The notes below the pieces were generated by a model. That model was given only the letters and a program-made list of their open reading frames with translations. It had not been told where the DNA came from and made no database searches. From Gari tellinella (Eukaryota; Mollusca; Bivalvia; Cardiida; Psammobiidae): DNA of 64,000 nt. The stretch is from NCBI GenBank assembly GCA_922989275.2, contig OV277857.1, positions 50,445,083 to 50,509,082 on the forward strand. The letters run 5' to 3'. Made by a program: the position numbers and the translations under genes. Shown here in pieces: positions 22,366 to 34,426 of the stretch (its first letter is position 1; the number at the start of each line of letters is the position of its first letter).

Positions 22366-24003
22366 TTTTTAGCTCACCTGAGCCTTCGGCTCAGGATGAG
22401 CTATTGTGATACCATTCCATCCGTCGTCCGTCGTCCGACGTCCGTCGTCCATCCACACTTTCAAACAACATCTCCTCAGAAACCACTGACCCGATTTCAA
22501 CCAAACTTTGTCAGAAGCATCAGTGATAAGGGGGAGCGAAATGTTGTTCAAAGATTTTGGCTAGAGTTATTCCCCTTGCTTTGGGACCAGATTTTCTAAC
22601 ATGACCGTATAGACAACTTTTAATGCATAAGAAAATCTTTAAAAATCTTCTTCTCAGAAACCAAAAGGCACAGACCTTTGATATTTGGTTTGTATCATGA
22701 CCTAATGATATTCTACCAAGATTGTTCAAATTTTGACCCTGGGGCCAAAAATGGCCCCGCCCCAGGGCTTATCAGTTTTTCTTAGGAAAACCTTTGAAAA
22801 TCTTCTTCTCTGAAACTGTATGGCCTAGATCATTAATATTTGACATGTAGCTTTGCCTTATGATCCTCTACCTAGATTGTTCAAATTATGAACCCCGGGT
22901 CAAAATTGGCCCCGCCCCCGGGCTTATCAGTTTTACATAGAGTTATATAGGAAAACCTTTAAAAATCTTCTTCTCTGAAACTGTGAGGCCTAGATCTTTA
23001 AAATTTGACATATAGCTTTGCCTAATGGCCCTCTACCAAGATTGTTCAAATTATGACCCCTTGGCCAAAAATGGCCCCGCCCTTGGGCTTATCAGTTTTT
23101 CTTCAGAAAACCTTTAAAATTCTTCTTCTCTGAAACTGTATGGCCCAGATCATTTATATTTGAAATATAGCTTTGCCTTATAGTCCTCTTCCATGATTGT
23201 TCAAATTATGACCCCCGGGTCAAAATTGGCCCCGCCCAGGGGCTTATCAGTTTTACATAGAGTTATATAGGAAAATCTTTAAAAATCTTCTTATCTGAAA
23301 CTGTAAGGCCCAGATCTTTCAAATTTGACATGTAGCTTTGCCTTATGGTCTTCTACCAAGACTGTTCAGCTTATGACCCCTGGGCCAAAAATGGCCCCGC
23401 CCTTGGGCTTATCAGTTTTTCATAGGAAAATCTTTAAAAATCTTCTTCTCTGAAACTGTAAGGCCCAGATCATTTATATTTGAAATGTAGCTTTGCCTTA
23501 TAGTCCTCTACCAAGTTTGTTCAAATTATGACCCCCGGGTGCTTATCAGTTTTACATAGACTTATATAGGAAAACCTTTAAATTTCTTCTTCTCTGAAAC
23601 TGTAAGGCCCAGTTCTTTAATATTTGTCACATAGCTTTGCCTTGTGATCCTCTACCAAGATTGTTCAAATAATGACCCCCGTGCCAAAAATGGCCCCACC
23701 CTCGACTTATTAGTTTTTCATAGGAAAACCTTTAAAAAAACTTCTTCTCAGAAACTGTAAGGCCCAGATCATTTATATTTTACCTATAACTTTGCATTAT
23801 GGTCCTCTACCAAGATTGTTAACATTATGACCCTTTGATCAAATTTGGTCCTGCCCCAAGGCTTATCAGTTTTATATTGACTTATATAGGAAAAACCTTT
23901 AAAACTCTTTTTATAGCTATATATATCACGATATTGTTTTGCCCAGTCAGCTTAGGTGCAATGTTCTCAGGTGAGCGACTTGTGGGCCATGGCCCTCTTG
24001 TTT
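22366..24003 (+). mobile_element. Complete Helentron/HINE-like element
   Basis: It starts TTTTTAGCTCACCTGAGCC with hairpin partner GGCTCAGGATGAGCTATTG, then CGTCCGTCGTCC runs. Interior units of about 175-190 bp repeat roughly seven times (TATAGGAAAACCTTTAAAA, TGGCCCCGCCC, TGTAGCTTTGCCTTATGG). It ends CTCAGGTGAGCGACTTGTGG followed by the hairpin GGGCCATGGCCC and CTCTTGTTT. The 5' AGCTCACCTGAG and 3' CTCAGGTGAGCG are complementary. Non-autonomous Helentrons (HINE/DINE-type) share these traits: complementary subterminal repeats, a 3' stem-loop, internal tandem repeats and insertion between T residues. Confidence 0.7.
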
Positions 24004-24049
24004 GATATTATAAACGTGACACGTGATAAAAAGTACCGAAAAAAGTCGA

Positions 24050-24170
24050 CCTCAGTAAACTTTTTAATTGTGATTTTGTTGTATGTAACCCTGAAGAAGG
24101 TACTGGTAAGTACCGAAACGTCGGTATATTAATAAATAGATAAAACTTGATCTGACTTGATCGTTTACGT
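24050..24170 (+). other. Hammerhead-like motif, Penelope-like remnant
   Basis: At 24091-24123 the sequence reads CTGAAGA, a 5-bp stem GGTAC/GTACC with a 6-base loop, then GAAACGTC. This follows the CUGANGA - stem II - GAAA - GUC order of a hammerhead ribozyme, with the self-complementary ACGT seen in dimer-type motifs. ACC before and GGT after could form a short stem I. An extra A lies before stem II. Similar motifs are known in Penelope-like elements. Cleavage activity is not shown. Confidence 0.45.
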
Positions 24171-24179
24171 TCCACCACC

Positions 24180-25150
24180 GTTTTGCTACTAGTTGATATT
24201 ATAAAGAAATACTCTCAAAAACAATGTTTCATTGTCCTTACCTCGTTGTTTATCAAGGGCGCAGCCATTTTTGTTCCACAGCTATAGCGTAGATTTTACA
24301 GCAGTGGGAACGTAGAACAGCAGTCGGCGACGTTACATCTTACCAGTGTGATGTTTAACTTGAAAAAAACTGTTACGGCGATTTCTGAAGAAACTGATAC
24401 TCATCGACCATAAATTGTTCTGAATAGGCAACAAATATAGCTCTTATTGACACCAAATATGTCCGTTGAGTAGTCTGGGTATAATCGTCAACTGCATTTA
24501 AAAAATAATCCTTTTAGCTATTAAACAAATAAGATTTTTGTTGTTTTTTATTACAACGAACCACGTTCTAGTTGTGTGTACAACGAACACGCTCCCGATC
24601 AAAATCATTGTTGATGGTTTTTCTCAAAAACTCTAGACCAATTTGAAATAAACCTTTGCATCTGAAATAAAATATCTTATCCACTGCTAACGCCGGTTTA
24701 AAATATAGATCTTTTACTGAGAACGTTTGGATATCCTTAGGGCATCCACATTTTTGGGATCCAAATTGTTAACAGACGTTAGGGACGTGTCTGCATACGT
24801 CAATTTAAAAGCAGACGATATTACGGTAGGAAAAGAGTTAAAGCCAGAATGTCGCCCAAATTTATGTTTAAATCGCGCAATTTTTTATATAAGAACATTT
24901 TCTATGTATTAAAACTAAGCGAAATCCATTGTCAGGTGCCTGAAACATGCCCCCCTTTCTTTAAGAACCATACATAAATGTGCCGATTTCTTATCGAGAT
25001 AGTTGGAAAAATAAGCTTTTTGTTTACATAACAAATCTTCGTGTCGGCTTCCGAGAGTTTCCGCATGGTCGAATAAGAGTCACGAGATCGATCCGATTTT
25101 CCTGACTTGTCCGGGTTATTTTTTGGACAGAATAGTTCATAACCATTAAA
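24180..25150. other. No recognised gene
   Basis: The frame at 24727-24912 lacks splice context and matches nothing I know. No paired repeat ends were seen. Confidence 0.4.
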
Positions 25151-25158
25151 AGGTAACG

Positions 25159-25412
25159 GTGGAGAAAACGTTATTCTTTCCCGTTTAAACGCAAACGAAA
25201 CGCAAACGCATCGCAATAATGCGCATAAATGGACAACCTTTAGACAATTCTGACCATTCATGTTAGTCTGAGCGGCAAACAGTTTGGTGCCTGATCAGAC
25301 GCCGGTTTACCCCGCGTCAGATCTGCTCCAAACTGTTTGCAGTTGAAATCATGGTTTTAGCGTTAACGCGTTTATTGGGAAAGAATAATATTTTCTCCAC
25401 TGTAAGCAAGGT
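25159..25412. mobile_element. Hairpin MITE with GGTGGAGAA...TTCTCCAC ends
   Basis: The ends GGTGGAGAAAACGTTATTC and GAATAATATTTTCTCCAC are inverted with mismatches. The central hairpin AAACAGTTTGG..CCTGATCAG is the same core as in the TTAA MITEs. A closely related element is at 34007-34258. Pieces of the same family continue to about 25720 (second hairpin 25550-25617 and GGGAAAGAAACATG). Confidence 0.55.
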
Positions 25413-26214
25413 AACATCGACTACATCTTCGTACACTTTCCTACTTGAGATAGGTATGGTTCCCGTGCAGCACGAGACCACTGCGCTAACTTTACTGATA
25501 TTTTATTCCCTCCCAATAAACGTTTTGTATACAAAACTATTATTTCCATTGCAAACAGATTGGAGCCAGGTTAGACATCGGGTAACCCGGCGTTTGATCA
25601 GGCTCCAACCTATTTGCTACTCAGATTAAAAAATAATAGTTAAAACTTCTAAAAGAAAATTTCTACAGTTACGTGCATTGCATGCGTTTGCGTTTAAACG
25701 GGAAAGAAACATGTATTCTCTACTGTATACTGCGCACAATAAATACAGCTATCAATGTTTCTTGATGGATGTAGGGAATACTCATCCCTTTTAAAGTTTT
25801 AGAATGTTCCAATCTAAAAATAACTATGTTAAGTCAGAAGAAAACACTAATAATGAGCTATGAAAACATCTTTACCGGGCGCAAGCCGAACAAACTCGGA
25901 AAATCTCCGTCGTTGATCGGATGTCAACAAACCGATTTAAAAGTCGACTTTTTTCCACCAAATTCATGTGTTTGTCAGATTTATTGCCTCCATAATCATC
26001 GCGGATTACTTCTTTTTATATGTTTAGATTACGTATCTGCCTGAATATTCAGGTTTTAAAAAATGCGCTATTTGGCTTACATACTGCCTTTAAAACTTAA
26101 ATATTTTCATTGAAGCTAATTTGAATTTAACTGACGCCCAATTTTAAATTGCCAAGGGGTAAACAAGTCCGTGTTCTGTTAAAATGTAACAATCGGCACC
26201 ATAAACCCATTTAA

Positions 26215-26423
26215 CCCCTTCACTGCCGTGATGTCATCAATTTTAAACAATTTTCGTCTGCTTTTATTTCTGAAATTTAATTTTTAGGTATTTTGATTTA
26301 AGAAATATTGAAATGAGTGTCAAACAGTTTGGAGCCTGATCAGACGCCGGGTAACGCGGCGTCTGATCAGGATTCAAACTTTTTACAAATAACCATCGCA
26401 CTCGGGGTAAGGCAGTGAAGGGG
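26215..26423. mobile_element. TTAA MITE with GATCAG hairpin core
   Basis: Flanked by TTAA (26211-26214 and 26424-26427). The ends CCCCTTCACTGCC and GGCAGTGAAGGGG are exact complements. The core hairpin AAACAGTTTGGAGCCTGATC folds on itself. A partial relative lies at about 27740-27865. Confidence 0.8.
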
Positions 26424-26718
26424 TTAACTCTTTCAACACTAAGTACCTTTGTGGGTTATAAGTTACCTTGTGGATCATATTAGTTACCAAAACATGAACC
26501 AATCTTCTTGGAATTCTGGGTAGACCACTGGGTCTTGCAAATGCATTGAGTATGTTTTAAACATAGCAGGACATTGACAAACAGTAGACCATATAGAAGC
26601 AGCGATACGCGAAGTCTGGTTTCATTTATCAAATGTAGTTTTTGTTTTAGATATTTGGGCCTGAATTATTGAGATGAGCGCAGAACGCAAACAAAATGCA
26701 ACAAAATGTAGAAATACA

Positions 26719-27718
26719 TTTTTAGCTCACCTGGCACGTAGTGCCAAGGTGAGCTATTTTGATCGTCCTCTGTCCGTCGTCGTTCGTTCGTTCGTCCGTC
26801 CGTTCGTTCGTCGTCAACAGTTTCTTTAAACGACATCTCCTCCGAAACTACTAGATAGATTTTTACCAAACTTGGCCTGAATGATCCTTATATGGTCCTC
26901 TTTCAAAGTTGTTCAAACATTTCCGGTCCGTTGCATATCTAGGTCACAGGAGTTAAAATAGATTTTTTCAATGAAAACTTAAAAAATCTTCTTGTCTGAA
27001 ACCACAGTACCCTGAGCTTAGATATTTGGCACAAAGCATCGTCTTCAGGTCCTCATTAAAGATTGTTCAAATTATGTTCCTGGGGTAAAAAATGACCCCG
27101 CCCCGGGGGTCGTAAATTTACATAGAGTTATGTAGTGAAATCTTTAAACATCTTTTTCTCTGAAACTAATATGGCCAGAGCTTTGATATTTGGCATGATG
27201 ATTCTTCTAGAAGCCCTTAACCAATATTGTTAATATGGTTCTGGTCAGTTGCATATCTAGGTCACAGGAGCTAAAAATAGATTTTTTCAATGAAATCTTA
27301 AAAAATCTTCTTGTCTGAAACCACAGTACCTTAAGCTTAGATATTTGGCACAAAGCATCATCTACAGGTCCTCTATCAAGATTGTTCAAATTATGTCCCT
27401 GGGGTAAAAAATGACCACGCCCTGGGGGTCGTAATTTTACATAGAGTTATAAAGTGAAATCTTCAAACATCTTTACCTCTGAAACTAATATGGTCAGAGC
27501 TTTGATATTTGGCATGATGACACTTCTAGAAGCCTTTAACCAATATTGTAAATATGGTTTCGGTCCGTTGCATATCTAGGTCACAGGAGCTAAAATAGAT
27601 TTTTTCAATGAAAATTATGTCTCTGGGGTGAAAAGTGATCCCATACCAGGGGTTATGTGACCCTTGTGTTGGTTTTTCCAGGTGAGCGATATTTAGGCCC
27701 GCATGGGCCTCTTGTTGT
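26719..27718 (+). mobile_element. Complete Helentron/HINE-like element
   Basis: 5' end TTTTTAGCTCACCTGGCACG with hairpin CTGGCAC/GTGCCAAGGTGAGC, a CGTTCGTTCGTCCG run, two and a half internal units (TCTAGGTCACAGGAGCTAAA, GGCACAAAGCATC), then CCAGGTGAGCGATATTTAGG, the hairpin GGCCCGCATGGGCC and TCTTGTTG. No coding capacity. Confidence 0.7.
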
Positions 27719-28434
27719 TTTTTCTTACGCTATATTTTAATCTTAGTTGCAAATAGTTTGGAACCTGATCAAATACCGAGTTACGTGGCGTCTGGTCAGG
27801 AACCACACTGAATGCAAATAACTAGATCTATCGTACTCGGGGTAATTAAGGCAGTGAAGGGATTAAACAACCACACAAATAGACACACGAAAGCTAACTC
27901 TTTGGCAGTCTTAACTGTTTTTGGCTGCCCGGGGGTATAACACCTTGTTCATATGCAAATCAGAGACATACCGTTTGGATTGCATACATTTTGGAAAGCA
28001 AATTTAGAATTTTATTAATATTAACTTCTTTAAAGAGGTGAGAATAAAAAGGAATAAATATTTAAATAGGATTGTTATTTTTAAAGGACACACATGAAAG
28101 CAATCGTCCACTTGAATGAACCAAAATGAGTTTGAAGGCCATTTTTGTCTCATAACTTTTTCACTCACTCTGCAGAGACTTGTCCAACGTAAAACTGCGT
28201 TTGTATATAATCCCCGTGATATATTTAAGGTCAATTTCACTGTATGGCACAATGCCTTCTTTGAACTGACACCCATTCCGGAGTCAACGACGCTTTTGTA
28301 TTTGTTTACATTGGTGTCTTTTGCCTTGTCCGTGCACTACTCCTGTCCCACAGGGGTAATTCATGGATCCGAGAGGCTGCGATAAACTCCGCCCACTTAG
28401 TTACTGTTACTATACGCCACAAGCTTTATCCAAT

Positions 28435-28730
28435 ATGGCGGATACCGATAAAGTTTTATCAACGGATTCACTGGACAAAATTCCAGAAAATATCTCTCTA
28501 GCTTTGCTCCCTAACGGCAAGACTTTGTCAAGAAGAAAATTGAAACGAGGACTAAATTATTATACCCAGGATTATGTCCACGATGTGCGGATAAAGGAGG
28601 GTGTACGCGATGAAAAGTTCGTTTTGGCGAGATGCTGGCGGTCTATGAGGAAGAGTGAGACGCCTCATAGGCTGCAGTTTGGGATCAAGGAGGACATTGT
28701 TAATGAACCCAACTGCACATGTAAAGCTGG
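28435..28730 (+). CDS. Exon 1 of SWIM-YqaJ gene
   Basis: Starts at the ATG in CAATATGGCGGAT; an in-frame ATG also exists at 28363 but the downstream one has the more natural MAD start. It encodes 98 residues plus two bases and ends CTGG before donor GTGAGT. The last residues CTCKAG give the first two cysteines of the SWIM finger. Basic residues (SRRKLKRGLNYY) and LARCWRSMRK suggest nucleic-acid contact. Confidence 0.75.
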
Positions 28731-29338
28731 GTGAGTAAGCTGTAATATTAACAAATTTAAAGTTCTGTTGAAAACCTATGTGTATGGATAATGAAATGGT
28801 CCGATTCTCAGCGGGTTGTACCTACCGGTACCCGTAGGTGTTAATGACCCACAGCCTGTAGCGCAGGACCAGTTCAATCTGCTAATCTGGGCCTGGTTAG
28901 AGGTTTATGAAATTTTGCTAATGTTACCATCTTTTTCTTTCTGCGAGTAAGCGATTCCATATTAAAATATAAATGGAATCTGCCCCAGCTTATTTGCTCT
29001 TATAAAAGCTCTGCCTTGTCCAACCATCTTGGGAGGGTCTTCACAAAAGATGGAATCAAAAGTGGCACTGCCTAGTGCCTAGGAGGAACCCCTGCCCAAT
29101 TTTTCATTTTTTACCGGCAAAGTTGATATTTCGTCAAAATGGCACTGCCTAAGGGGAACCCCTGACCAATTTTGACCAGATAACATACATTCGTGAGCTT
29201 TTCAGAGTATATATCAAATATAATCTTATATTTAAAACGATTATGGCTACCAATAATCGTTTTTAATAGATTATTGTTTTTGACCGACACTTCTGACACA
29301 AGACACAACTAATTAAGGTAAAACTGAGGGGAAATGTC

Positions 29339-29412
29339 TGCCCGAGGTGGGACTCGAATTCATTATCACCTCAACACTAGTCCGGCGCTCTACCGAATGA
29401 GCTATCCTGCCT
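29339..29412 (-). other. tRNA-like sequence in intron 1
   Basis: The minus strand reads TAGCTCATTCGGTAGAGC (A box) and GAATTCGAGTCC (B-box-like) at tRNA spacing. The anticodon stem has mismatches, so a tRNA-derived SINE head or pseudogene is more likely than a working gene. Confidence 0.4.
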
Positions 29413-29509
29413 TTCTATCAATCCCAGCTCTACAGCAATTACACTTTTAAGCTTCTGTTTAACCCAAGGATCTGTCATTTTTCTAAAAAAAAATTATTTT
29501 CTTTTTCAG

Positions 29510-29743
29510 AATAAATGGCGACTGCTCACATGTAGTTGGCCTTATAAAGACCCTTCAGGGCTTTAAATTGCACAACTTCAAAAGTGTCCCAGACCAACTG
29601 AGCTGTACAAGTGTCCCCCAACAGTGGAATGTCCCAAGAGGATTAAAGATTACGCCTTTGCCTTTAAACCAGGTGATAGTTGCCCGGCTGAAGGAAAACA
29701 GGAAAAGAAGACCTGTTTTATGCCAGCTTGATTCGAAATACAA
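29510..29743 (+). CDS. Exon 2 of SWIM-YqaJ gene
   Basis: Acceptor TTTCTTTTTCAG, donor GTAAGC, length 234 bp in phase 2 to phase 2, so it joins exons 1 and 3 without losing frame. It begins INGDCSHVVGLI, completing the SWIM zinc finger (C and H), then continues with VPDQLSCTSVPQQWNVPRG and a basic KENRKRRP patch. Confidence 0.8.
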
Positions 29744-30339
29744 GTAAGCAAATACTGTATATTAAATTCTAATTCATTTTGGTCTCCATTGGATTTCTAA
29801 CTATTGATTTTATCTTTTCAAATGCCAGGCCAGTTTATATGACTGTGCAACATTTAAATTCTGGAAACATTCCTGACTCAACACACTCATCCAGTCCTTG
29901 TGAGTGTCGAACAGCATGGATCCAGTTATTTTACTGATCAATTTTTGCTGCCTCTTAAAAATATATCTATCTAATCTAAAAAAAAGTGTTTCCAATGAAG
30001 ACAATTTTCATACGAGGACAAGGAGTGTATTATATTCAAAAGTAAAACAATATTTCAGATATTTAAGTTTCTTTATTACAATGTACATCTCAAGATTTAG
30101 AAGCTAGTCTTTAAAACTTATCAAATTTCAGAAAGTAAGAATTCAATGGCCAGTATTCAAAGTTAAAGTAAACTCAAAGGATCATTCGAAGTTTTACAAC
30201 AAATGAAAGGTCTATGAAAGATATTTGATCCGTATCTACAATAAATGACAGGTGTTTGATCAGGATCAATACCAAGTCTACTTATAGAAAATAGTCAAAG
30301 AAGGATATTCAAGTAATACAGGGAAACTTTTGTAAAGTC

Positions 30340-30470
30340 TTTACCCCATAGTGTTTTTTTCTTCTAGTTTTGAAGGCAGGTGACACTTTAAAGCAGGTTG
30401 AAAGTAAAGCAGGGTGTGCCTCAAGGCACAGTCTGCTGTATTTTTAGCTTGCTTTCTGTTATAATCTGCT
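30340..30470. mobile_element. MITE family A fragment
   Basis: ACCCCATAGTG...AAAGCAGGTTGAAAGTAAAG with the complementary right half, diverged. The TTAA-flanked ends are not preserved. Confidence 0.6.
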
Positions 30471-30481
30471 TAAATACCGTA

Positions 30482-31811
30482 TAGAGGGTTTTTTCTGCGG
30501 GGTTTAATTTTCGCTTATTTCGCGGTGAATATCAAATCCGCGAAATTTGAACCCGCGGGAAGCGCTCAAAATTGAAGCCATCACCATCAATAATACATGT
30601 CAATCATGTTGCAAGAGGGAATCGAACCACTGGCACCTTGAATCGAACGCCTATCTGCTTCGTATGCTATTTTCTGTATATCTACCTTTTTCCCTTTGTT
30701 CCTGCATAATCACTATGACAAATCCAACGTTAAAACGAATAGCACTCTTGAAAATTATTTTTCGATTTCCTTAAATTGTGACCGTAGCATAAATCCTATT
30801 TCTAATCGCTAGCTAGACAAAAACAAATGAGTAACAAGGGACGTCACTCTACAAGCACGCCAGAGACATGAGCACATTCTGTCTGTATACCATAGTTTAC
30901 TTTCAACGACTATACTGCCGTGATGTTTAAACAAATATCGTCAGCTTTCATTGCTCAAATATGATATTTTGGTATTTTGACTAAGGAAATATTATAATGA
31001 GTGTCAAACAGTTTTGAATCTGATCAGACGCTGCGTAACGCTGTTTGCAAATGCCGTACTTTGTACATGGAGTTTACGGGTAAAAAAAATCAGTTGATAA
31101 ATGTTGTGAAACTATGTCCAGAACACACATCAAACTGTTTGTAACTGAACTCACAGTAGCGGAAGTAATTATGTTCCGTGTAATTTTAAATGCCGCGTAA
31201 TGTAATAAAAAGGTACACAGTGGAGAAGACTTTATTCTTTACAAATAAACGTGTAATGCTAGGACACAGCAAACAGTAAGAATTTTGATCAGACGTCGGG
31301 TTACAAAAAGCGTTTGAGACAGTTTATTTTCTTAGTTAAACATGGCATATTTTGCTGAAAGTTCTCATCATTAGCGAGTTATTAAACAAGCAAGTATGAA
31401 TGTGGCCATTATCAGTTTGGGGCAAACAATCGGCTGGACGAAAGACCACATTTAAGGACTCTTCACCATAAAGGTGGGAAAGTGGCAGTTTGTTGTGGGG
31501 TGGCAGGCTAGATTGTCGGCTAAATAAACAATAGCAATTTTGGGATGATTGCCAGCAATTTAGAGTGTCAATGTTACGCAATGTTTATTACATGCCAATT
31601 AACCCACAGCGCTGAGATCGTGAATACTGTAAGTCTTCATGGTTCGAAGCATCGTGCCTTCATTTGTTATACCGGATTGCTGAACTATTAAAAACATGTT
31701 GCTATATTAAAATTTAATTTCTAATTTTTGAAAATGCGCGAAATTAACACCCGCGACTTTTCTGAATTCAATGAAAGCGCGAAATTTTAACTCCGCAGAA
31801 AAAACCCTCTA
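30482..31811. mobile_element. Tc1/mariner-like non-autonomous element, TA TSD
   Basis: The ends TAGAGGGTTTTTTCTGCGG and CCGCAGAAAAAACCCTCTA are exact complements for 19 bp, and the match continues less exactly. TA flanks both sides (30480-30481 and 31812-31813). The 1.33 kb interior has no transposase ORF. It contains a GATCAG hairpin near 31005-31045 and a tRNA-like B box near 30613. It sits in intron 2 of the YqaJ gene. Confidence 0.75.
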
Positions 31812-31854
31812 TATGGTATAGAGAACATATCTCATATGGTACATCTTAATGACC

Positions 31855-32130
31855 CTTTATCCCAGTTTATTTCTCTTTCCTATTTTTGAAGACAGGTGAC
31901 ATCTTAAAGCATATTGATAGTAAAGCAGAATGCTGTAATATACATTCTGCTTTACTATCTTCCTTCACTATCTTACAAGTACATATGAAAGACCTTTTAC
32001 CCCACAGGTCTTTTTTTCTCAAATATTGAAGAGCATACGACAGGTAACAACTTAAAGCAGGTTGAAAGTAAAACAGAATGTTATGAGGGGCATTCTGCTT
32101 TACTTTCAGCCTTTCTTTAAGCAACAATCA
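31855..32130. mobile_element. Two adjacent family A MITE fragments
   Basis: Two copies of the ACCCCA...GAAGACAGGTGACA...AAGCAGGTTGAAAGTAAA palindrome (about 31860-31980 and 31995-32125) lie head to tail, both diverged. Confidence 0.6.
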
Positions 32131-32181
32131 GGTACATGGAATAGAAAATAGTTCTTATAGTACATATTCATGATCCCACAT

Positions 32182-32880
32182 TTTTTAGCTCGACTATTCG
32201 AAGAATATGGAGGGCTATTACAGTCGCCCTGGTGTCGGCGTCGCCGTTGCACTGGTTAAGGTTTTTTGTGCAACCTACAAATAAGCTTGTATTTCTACAA
32301 CCAATACTTGTATTGCATTATAACTTCACCACAGCCTCCCCAATACTGCAGCAAATCATGGCTGGTAACTCTGGTTTGGATTTTGTGTGAGTTATGGCCC
32401 TTGATGGACTTAGAAATTTTGGTTAAGGTTTTTTGTGCAACCTAGAAATAAGCTTATATCTCTGCAACTGCTGCTTGTATGGGATTATAACTTCACAACA
32501 ACCTTGCCACTAGTGCAGTCAATCAAGGCAGGTAACTCTAGTTTGCATTTAGTGTCAGTTGTGGCCCTTGATGGACTTAGATATTTGGTTAAGGTTTTTT
32601 GTGCAACCTAGAAATAAGCTTATATCTCTGCAGCTGCTGCTTGTATGGGATTATAACTTCACCACAACCTTGCCACTAGTGCAGTCAATCAAGGCAGGTA
32701 ACTCTAGTTTGCATTTAGTGTGAGTTATGGCCCTTGATGGACTTAGAAATTACCTTATATATTAAATTAGAAATTTTATACTTAGAAATGAAAAATTCTG
32801 CTACTCTGCAACCACTGTTTCACCCAACCAAGGAAGGTAGCTCTGGTTTAAGTTTACTACCATCAAACATGCTTATCCAA
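32182..32880 (+). mobile_element. HINE-like element (AGCTCGACTATTCG type)
   Basis: TTTTTTAGCTCGACTATTCG with partner CGAAGAATATGGAGGGCTATT, then GGTGTCGGCGTCGCCG. About three units of ~160-180 bp follow (GGTTAAGGTTTTTTGTGCAA, TATCTCTGCAACTGCTGC, GGCAGGTAACTCTAG). No 3' end seen. Confidence 0.6.
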
Positions 32881-32959
32881 TATATTTATATACCCTTATC
32901 AAAGTTCCAATAACGAAAAAACCTGCAATAGTCGAGCATGCCATCTTGCGATGGCTCTG

Positions 32960-33335
32960 GTTTTAATTGTTTATTAATTCTGAAGACAGGTGACCACTTA
33001 AAGCAGATTGAAAGTAAAGAAGAATACCTTAAGGTGCATTCTGCTTTAACTGCAACCTTCTTAAAGCTACAATATGCTAAATTATGGATAATACTTCTCA
33101 TGGTACATATACACGACTGTATAAAGTGGGATAATGGGGTACATGATAAAATAGAATAGCACCTTTCAAATGGTGATTTTATTATTGCTGGTTCAGAATA
33201 ATGCAAAAAGCACCAGTTTGAGATTTCTGCATCATTATTTTTAACTTGCATAGTTACAAGATACAAGATACAAGATATTTTATTGTGAATAAAGGCCACC
33301 GGCCTACAATATCTCAATACAATTATTTACAAATA
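32960..33335. mobile_element. MITE A fragment and LINE/SINE-like tail
   Basis: About 32975-33140 is a family A copy. At 33252-33335 the minus strand reads CAATAAAATATCTTGTATCT with ATCTTGT repeats, a tail like those of tRNA-SINEs or CR1-type LINEs; identity unresolved. Confidence 0.4.
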
Positions 33336-33394
33336 CATGTACATAAGAACAGAGTTGCAAATTATAAACTCATGACAAAATTGGTTTATTTGAC

Positions 33395-33970
33395 TGAAGC
33401 TTAGAGTTGGTTAAAAGTAAAAGAGAATGCACCTTAAGTGACATTCTGCTTTTACTTTCAACCCACTTCAAGTCGTAACCGGATTCAGAAACTGGGAACC
33501 GGCTAAGATATGGTAACTATTCCATAGTACACATATATAAATCAAGTTAGTTACAATGATTGAAGCTTAAAGCTGGCTGAAAGTAAAGCAGAATGCACCT
33601 CTTTAAGGAGCATTCTGCCTCTACTTTCAACCCACTTCAAGTGGTAACCTGTTTACAAACCTATAAACAGACTACAATATAGTAACCATTTCATTACATA
33701 TATAAATCGGAATTGATACCCTGAATTTTGCTTAAAGGTGGCTGAAAGTAAAGCAGAATGCACTTTAAGGCCCATTCTGCTTTCACTTTCAACCAATTTT
33801 TTATTTCAAAACAAACTGGAAACAGGTCAAAATAGAATAACTTTTTCATAGTATTTAACTCTCAGTTTGTACAGTGATAGGAGCTTAAAGCTGGCTGAAA
33901 GTAAAGTAGAATGTGCCTAAATTCACATTATGCCTTTACTTTTAACTTTCTTCAAGTGGTAACCTGTTTT
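33395..33970. repeat. Four family A MITE cores in tandem
   Basis: Four palindromic cores (about 33400, 33565, 33735, 33885), each of the form GCTGGCTGAAAGTAAAGCAG plus complement, are spaced about 160 bp apart in the same order with similar spacers. This is an array rather than independent insertions. Confidence 0.6.
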
Positions 33971-34006
33971 CAAAAATTAAATAGGCTATGCTACAGTTAT
34001 GCTACA

Positions 34007-34258
34007 TTACAGTGGTGAATCTGTTATTCTTTCCCGTTTAAACGCAAACGTACGCAAACACAAAACACTAAAACGTAGAAAAGTACAACTTTTTGACAAT
34101 TCTGATAATTCATGTTTATCTTGGTGGCAAACAGTTTGGAGCCAGATCAGACGCCGGGTTACCCGGCGTCTGATCTGGCTCCAAACTGTTTGTAAAAGAA
34201 AAAATAGTTTTAGCGTAAACGTGTTTATCGGGAAAGAATAACAGATTCTCCACTGTAA
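34007..34258. mobile_element. Hairpin MITE with TTACAGTGG ends
   Basis: The left end TTACAGTGGTGAATCTGTTA and right end TAACAGATTCTCCACTGTAA are inverted with one mismatch, continuing through TTCTTTCCCG. The core is a perfect-looking hairpin (GTTTGGAGCCAGATCAGACG and complement). Internal GTTTAAACGCAAACG is shared with 25185. Confidence 0.7.
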
Positions 34259-34426
34259 CTGTTTGATAGTACATAAATCAAAACCTATACAGTGCCTATA
34301 TCTCCTATCAGTATCATTGTCAATTATTTCTGCTACTTGTTACAATTTGTGCTGGCTAAAGAGATTTGGTAATTTTAAATTAATTTGAATGTATATGAAG
34401 AGTCATTTAAATTTTTATTTTAACAG

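Noticed and set aside
32886..33317. 143-residue ORF on the minus strand
   Set aside because: It runs through a family A MITE and a LINE/SINE-like tail; no domain and no splice context.
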